This document shows, piece after piece, positions 24,857 to 27,366 of a DNA stretch of 27,366 nucleotides. The notes beneath the pieces were generated by a model. That model was not told where the DNA came from. It searched no databases and worked only from the letters and a program-made list of their open reading frames with translations. The stretch is from Canicola haemoglobinophilus (GTDB lineage: Bacteria; Pseudomonadota; Gammaproteobacteria; Enterobacterales; Pasteurellaceae). Location of the stretch: NCBI RefSeq assembly GCF_002015075.1, contig NZ_MUXZ01000020.1, positions 22,671 through 50,036 of the forward strand, in the 5' to 3' direction. The translations under genes and the position numbers were made by a program. The number at the start of each line of letters is the position of its first letter. The first letter of the stretch is position 1.

Positions 24857-25834
24857 ATGACCCAACCCAAAACCCTAAACTTCATTTTATTACTTATGCT
24901 GATCGCCCTGATTGCTTTTGCCTGTGGCTATCAGCTTAGTCAATTTACTTCACTAGCGAACGCAGAAGGCATTTTGACCGATATGCGTTCGCTAGTGTTA
25001 TCGGATATTCGCCTACCACGCATTTTATTAGCGGTGCTCACTGGGGCAAGCCTTGCTCTCGCAGGCAATGTGATGCAAGGGATTCTCCAAAATCCACTGG
25101 CAAGCCTAGGATTATTAGGCAGTGCCAACGGAGCAACCACTGCGAGCGTATTTATTCTCTACTACTTCTCTGCTCCCTTTACAGTATTGTTATTTGGCGG
25201 CATTTTCGGGGCATTATTGAGCTTTCTCATCGTTTATTTTATCGCCCGAAATTACGGCACAACCATGATGATTTTAAGTGGCGTAGCAGTCAATATGTTA
25301 CTAGGGTCGGCGATTGCCTTACTACTTTCCAACGCCCAAAGCCCTTGGGCATTAGCGGAACTTTACCGCTGGCTACAAGGCTCGTTAACTTGGGCAAAAT
25401 TAGATACCTTGTTGATTTCCTTACCCATTGTGTTACTCGGCATCGCTTTCATTTACAGCCAACGCCGTTATGTTGATTTGCTCACCTTCGGCGAAGAAAC
25501 GGCTAGCACAATGGGCATAAACCTAAAACGTAGCTTTTTTATCACCACATTCGGTGTAGCGTTGTTAGTGGGGGCAACCATTCCCCAAACGGGCACTATC
25601 GGATTTATCGGCTTAATTGCACCGCACTTTGCTCGTATCTTACTTAATAAACGCCCTTCACAGCTTTATTTAACCAGTAGCCTTATCGGTGCGTTATTAC
25701 TGTTAATCGCCGATCTTGGCATTTTATATCTGTCATTTTTCTCACACATCTACATCGGTACACTCACCGCCATTATTGGCGCACCAGTGTTGATTTGGAT
25801 TTTGCTCACGCAACAGCGGAGGCTTTATGATTAA
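24857..25834 (+). CDS. FecCD/BtuC-type ABC permease
   Basis: A 325-residue inner-membrane permease of the FecCD (BtuC, FhuB, FepD/G) family, with about ten membrane helices. Family markers in order are DIRLPRILLAVLTGASLALAG near residue 50, GNVMQGILQNPLASLGLLGS near 72, the long helices around 100-155, GEETASTMGINLKR near 210 (the coupling region to the ATPase), and GTIGFIGLIAPHFARILL near 248. The family length is normal and no lesion is seen. The start lacks a strong ribosome-binding site. It overlaps the ATPase start by 8 bases, so translation of the two is coupled. It fits import of cobalamin, heme or ferric siderophore across the inner membrane. Confidence 0.92.
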   Translation: MTQPKTLNFILLLMLIALIAFACGYQLSQFTSLANAEGILTDMRSLVLSDIRLPRILLAVLTGASLALAGNVMQGILQNPLASLGLLGSANGATTASVFILYYFSAPFTVLLFGGIFGALLSFLIVYFIARNYGTTMMILSGVAVNMLLGSAIALLLSNAQSPWALAELYRWLQGSLTWAKLDTLLISLPIVLLGIAFIYSQRRYVDLLTFGEETASTMGINLKRSFFITTFGVALLVGATIPQTGTIGFIGLIAPHFARILLNKRPSQLYLTSSLIGALLLLIADLGILYLSFFSHIYIGTLTAIIGAPVLIWILLTQQRRLYD

Positions 25835-26569
25835 AGTTGAAAATCTGAGCTTACCCTATGGTTTAAAGAATGTAACTTGCCACATTCCACAAGGTAAACT
25901 TGTCGGCATTATGGGGGCAAATGGGGCTGGAAAATCCACATTATTGAAAGCTATCGCAGGGATTTTGCCCTTATCAGCGAAGCAAACAAGCGGTCAAATT
26001 TGGCTAAATAATTACAAATTAGGCGAAATGTCCGCCTCACAAAAAAGCCAGAAGATCGCCTATCTCGCTCAAAATACCGACATTTATTGGGATTTATCCG
26101 TCTATGATGTCATCGCTCTCGGGCTATCTTCCCCACAGAAATCAAGTGATGAGCAACAAAAAGTGCAGTCAATTTCACAAAAGTTTTCTGTAGAACATCT
26201 GCTCGATAAACCTTTCCAACAGCTTTCAGGTGGCGAAAAACAAGGGTACAGCTCGCCCGTTGTTGTATCAAAAACAGCCCCATTTTACTGACAGACGAAC
26301 CTATTGCTGCTCTCGATCCTTATTATCAAATTGATATTATGGAGCAACTCAAAGCCCTCACACCTAAACAAACGTGCATAGTGGTTATCCATCATTTATC
26401 CCTAGCCTACCGCTTTTGTGATGAAGTGATCTTACTTAAAAATGGCGAAATTATCGCAGCAGGCGAAACGCAAGCGGTGCTCAATCCACAAAATCTCGCA
26501 AAAGGGTTTGGTATTAGGGCGGAGATGGATCAAGAGAATAAAGAGATTATTAAAATAAACAAGTTATAA
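25827..26569 (+). pseudogene. ABC transporter ATPase, frameshifted after the signature motif
   Basis: The intact ancestor would be the BtuD/FecE-like ATPase of the transporter. Reading from ATG 25827, preceded by GGAGG, the Walker A GANGAGKST (about residues 31-39), the Q-loop AYLAQNTD and the signature LSGGEKQ are all present. Then the frame runs into unrelated residues and a stop near 26291. In the +1 frame from 26244 the expected continuation appears: RVQLAR-like residues, Walker B ILLTDEPIAALDP, the H-loop VVIHH and a normal C-terminus ending at 26569. Inserting one base (a C) between 26243 and 26244 would give LSGGEKQRVQLAR and restore the whole 248-residue protein. A one-base deletion is the simplest explanation. 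Confidence 0.9.
25986..25994 (+). other. Perfect Actinobacillus-type DNA uptake signal
   Basis: ACAAGCGGT, followed by CAAATTT, matches the uptake signal core of the Actinobacillus pleuropneumoniae/Mannheimia group rather than the Haemophilus core. One-mismatch copies lie close by at 24645-24653 (ACAAGCGGA), 24696-24704 (ACCGCTTGC on plus) and 26470-26478 (GCAAGCGGT). Confidence 0.7.
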
Positions 26570-26582
26570 CCCCCCTTATCTG

Positions 26583-27366
26583 AACGAGAGCGAAGTCCCT
26601 TTCGAAATCCCTGAAAGTTGGGTTTGGGTGAGGTTAGAAGATATATGTGAGACTATAAGCGATATAGATCATAAAATGCCGAGAGAATATAAAGGTTCTG
26701 ATGGAATACCATATATTTCCCCTAGGGATTTTTATGGTTCAAATCATATAAATTATGATAATGCTAAGAAAATCAGCGAAGATGATTATCTTCTTTTATC
26801 TAAAAAATTTTCCCCAAAGTTAAATGATATTATTTTTCCACGATATGGAACTATTGGCATTATTAGAGTAATAAATTATACAAAGCCATTGCTTGTATCT
26901 TATTCCTGTGCTTGTATTAGAATTTTGAATAGATTTATCAACCTAAACTATATTATTTGTTATTTACAATCTGAACTAGCCCAACAAGAAATAAGGAAAT
27001 ATACAAATAAAACAACTCAACCTAATGTTGGTCTTCAATCTATAAAAAATTTCCTAGTTCCGCTTCCTCCGATAAATGAGCAAAACAAAATTTCAGAGAA
27101 ATTAGAGGTATTACTACCTTTTATTGAACAATATGCAAAAAAAGAGCAAGAACTGACCGCTCTTCATCAAGAATTTCCTGAACGGCTGAAAAAGTCAATT
27201 TTACAGGCGGCTATTCAAGGGAAATTAACAGAACAAAATTCAAATGATGAGCCTGCAGTCGAACTTGTTAAACGTATTCAAGCGGAAAAAGAGCGGTTGA
27301 TTTTAGAGAAAAAAATCAAAAAACCGAAGCAACATTCTGAAATTATCGTTCGTGATAATTTCCATT
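26583..27366 (+). pseudogene. hsdS: Type I restriction specificity subunit (HsdS), 5'-truncated, runs off window
   Basis: The frame reads NESEVPFEIPESWVWVRLED, the hallmark opening of an HsdS target-recognition domain. The domain body follows (GIPYISPRDFYGSNHINYD, PRYGTIGIIRVI), then KNFLVPLPPINEQNKISEKLE, the end of the domain. After that comes the conserved helical linker (PERLKKSILQAAIQGKLTEQ, DEPAVELVKRIQAEKERLI), leading towards a second recognition domain beyond the window. HsdS determines the DNA target of a type I restriction-modification complex. No start codon or ribosome-binding site exists: the frame opens at 26559 just after a TAA, and the first ATG (26676) lies inside the domain. 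It is a headless fragment or silent cassette. Its join to the ATPase gene is a recombination junction. No hsdM or hsdR is visible here. Confidence 0.85.

Larger units (their letters stand above)
354..25629. repeat. Dispersed Haemophilus-type DNA uptake signals (23 exact cores seen)
   Basis: Exact AAGTGCGGT or ACCGCACTT cores start at 354, 1602, 1672, 3062, 4952, 5046, 5108, 6676, 7123, 10399, 10598, 10829, 11458, 14823, 17416, 17845, 19019, 19943, 22088, 22584, 24028, 24509 and 25621. They promote DNA binding during natural transformation and identify the genus group. Two copies (22088 and 24028) fall in signal-peptide codons, where they encode Thr-Ala-Leu-Leu. This is an eye count and may miss some. 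Confidence 0.9.

Noticed and set aside
26339..26569. Separate small gene for the ATPase C-terminal part
   Set aside because: It contains only the H-loop end of an ABC ATPase and has no ribosome site; it is the downstream piece of the frameshifted gene.

Overview
The window reads as a Haemophilus chromosome, from the H. influenzae / H. haemolyticus neighbourhood of the Pasteurellaceae. The DNA is AT-rich. By eye I count 23 exact copies of the Haemophilus-type DNA uptake signal (AAGTGCGGT or its complement), about one per 1.2 kb. The housekeeping proteins (GlnE, ProA, LysC, PurA, PmbA, YjgA, HflK/C, HtpG, ArfA, MltF) all match gammaproteobacterial families closely. I saw no rRNA, tRNA, CRISPR array or insertion sequence, and no gene-free stretch longer than 300 bases.

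Layout. Positions 1-25 hold the 5' end of a minus-strand gene whose start codon is followed at once by ACAGC pentanucleotide repeats, a phase-variation signature; it leaves the window. Next come glnE (258-3233), a lipoprotein with a 45-bp tandem-repeat stalk (3359-4126), an unknown membrane protein on the minus strand, then yicG-proA, lysC and purA on the plus strand, most closed by clear hairpin terminators. pmbA (minus) diverges from yjgA/darP (plus). A long minus-strand block then runs, in transcription order, from yfgD through arfA, an Opa-like barrel, htpG with a heat-shock-like promoter, two paralogous small secreted proteins, a phosphopantetheinyl transferase, hflK and hflC. perM, mltF and a 50-residue basic ORF overlapping mltF follow on the plus strand.

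The last 5 kb is accessory in character. A BtuB/siderophore-type TonB receptor, a periplasmic binding protein, a FecCD/BtuC-type permease and its ATPase form a metal-chelate or cobalamin-type uptake locus. The receptor has a one-base frameshift in a poly-A tract of its signal peptide and an internal TAG. The ATPase has lost one base right after its LSGGEKQ signature. The binding protein and permease remain open. The ATPase carries a perfect Actinobacillus-type uptake signal (ACAAGCGGT), which suggests DNA from the other Pasteurellaceae uptake group. Immediately after it lies a start-less type I restriction specificity (hsdS) fragment that runs off the window, marking a recombination junction near 26570-26592.

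I see no wholly new multi-gene system. The strongest leads are the edge contingency locus, the decaying uptake locus with its mixed uptake signals, the headless hsdS junction, the arfA hairpin that encloses its own stop codon, and the uncharacterised small genes.
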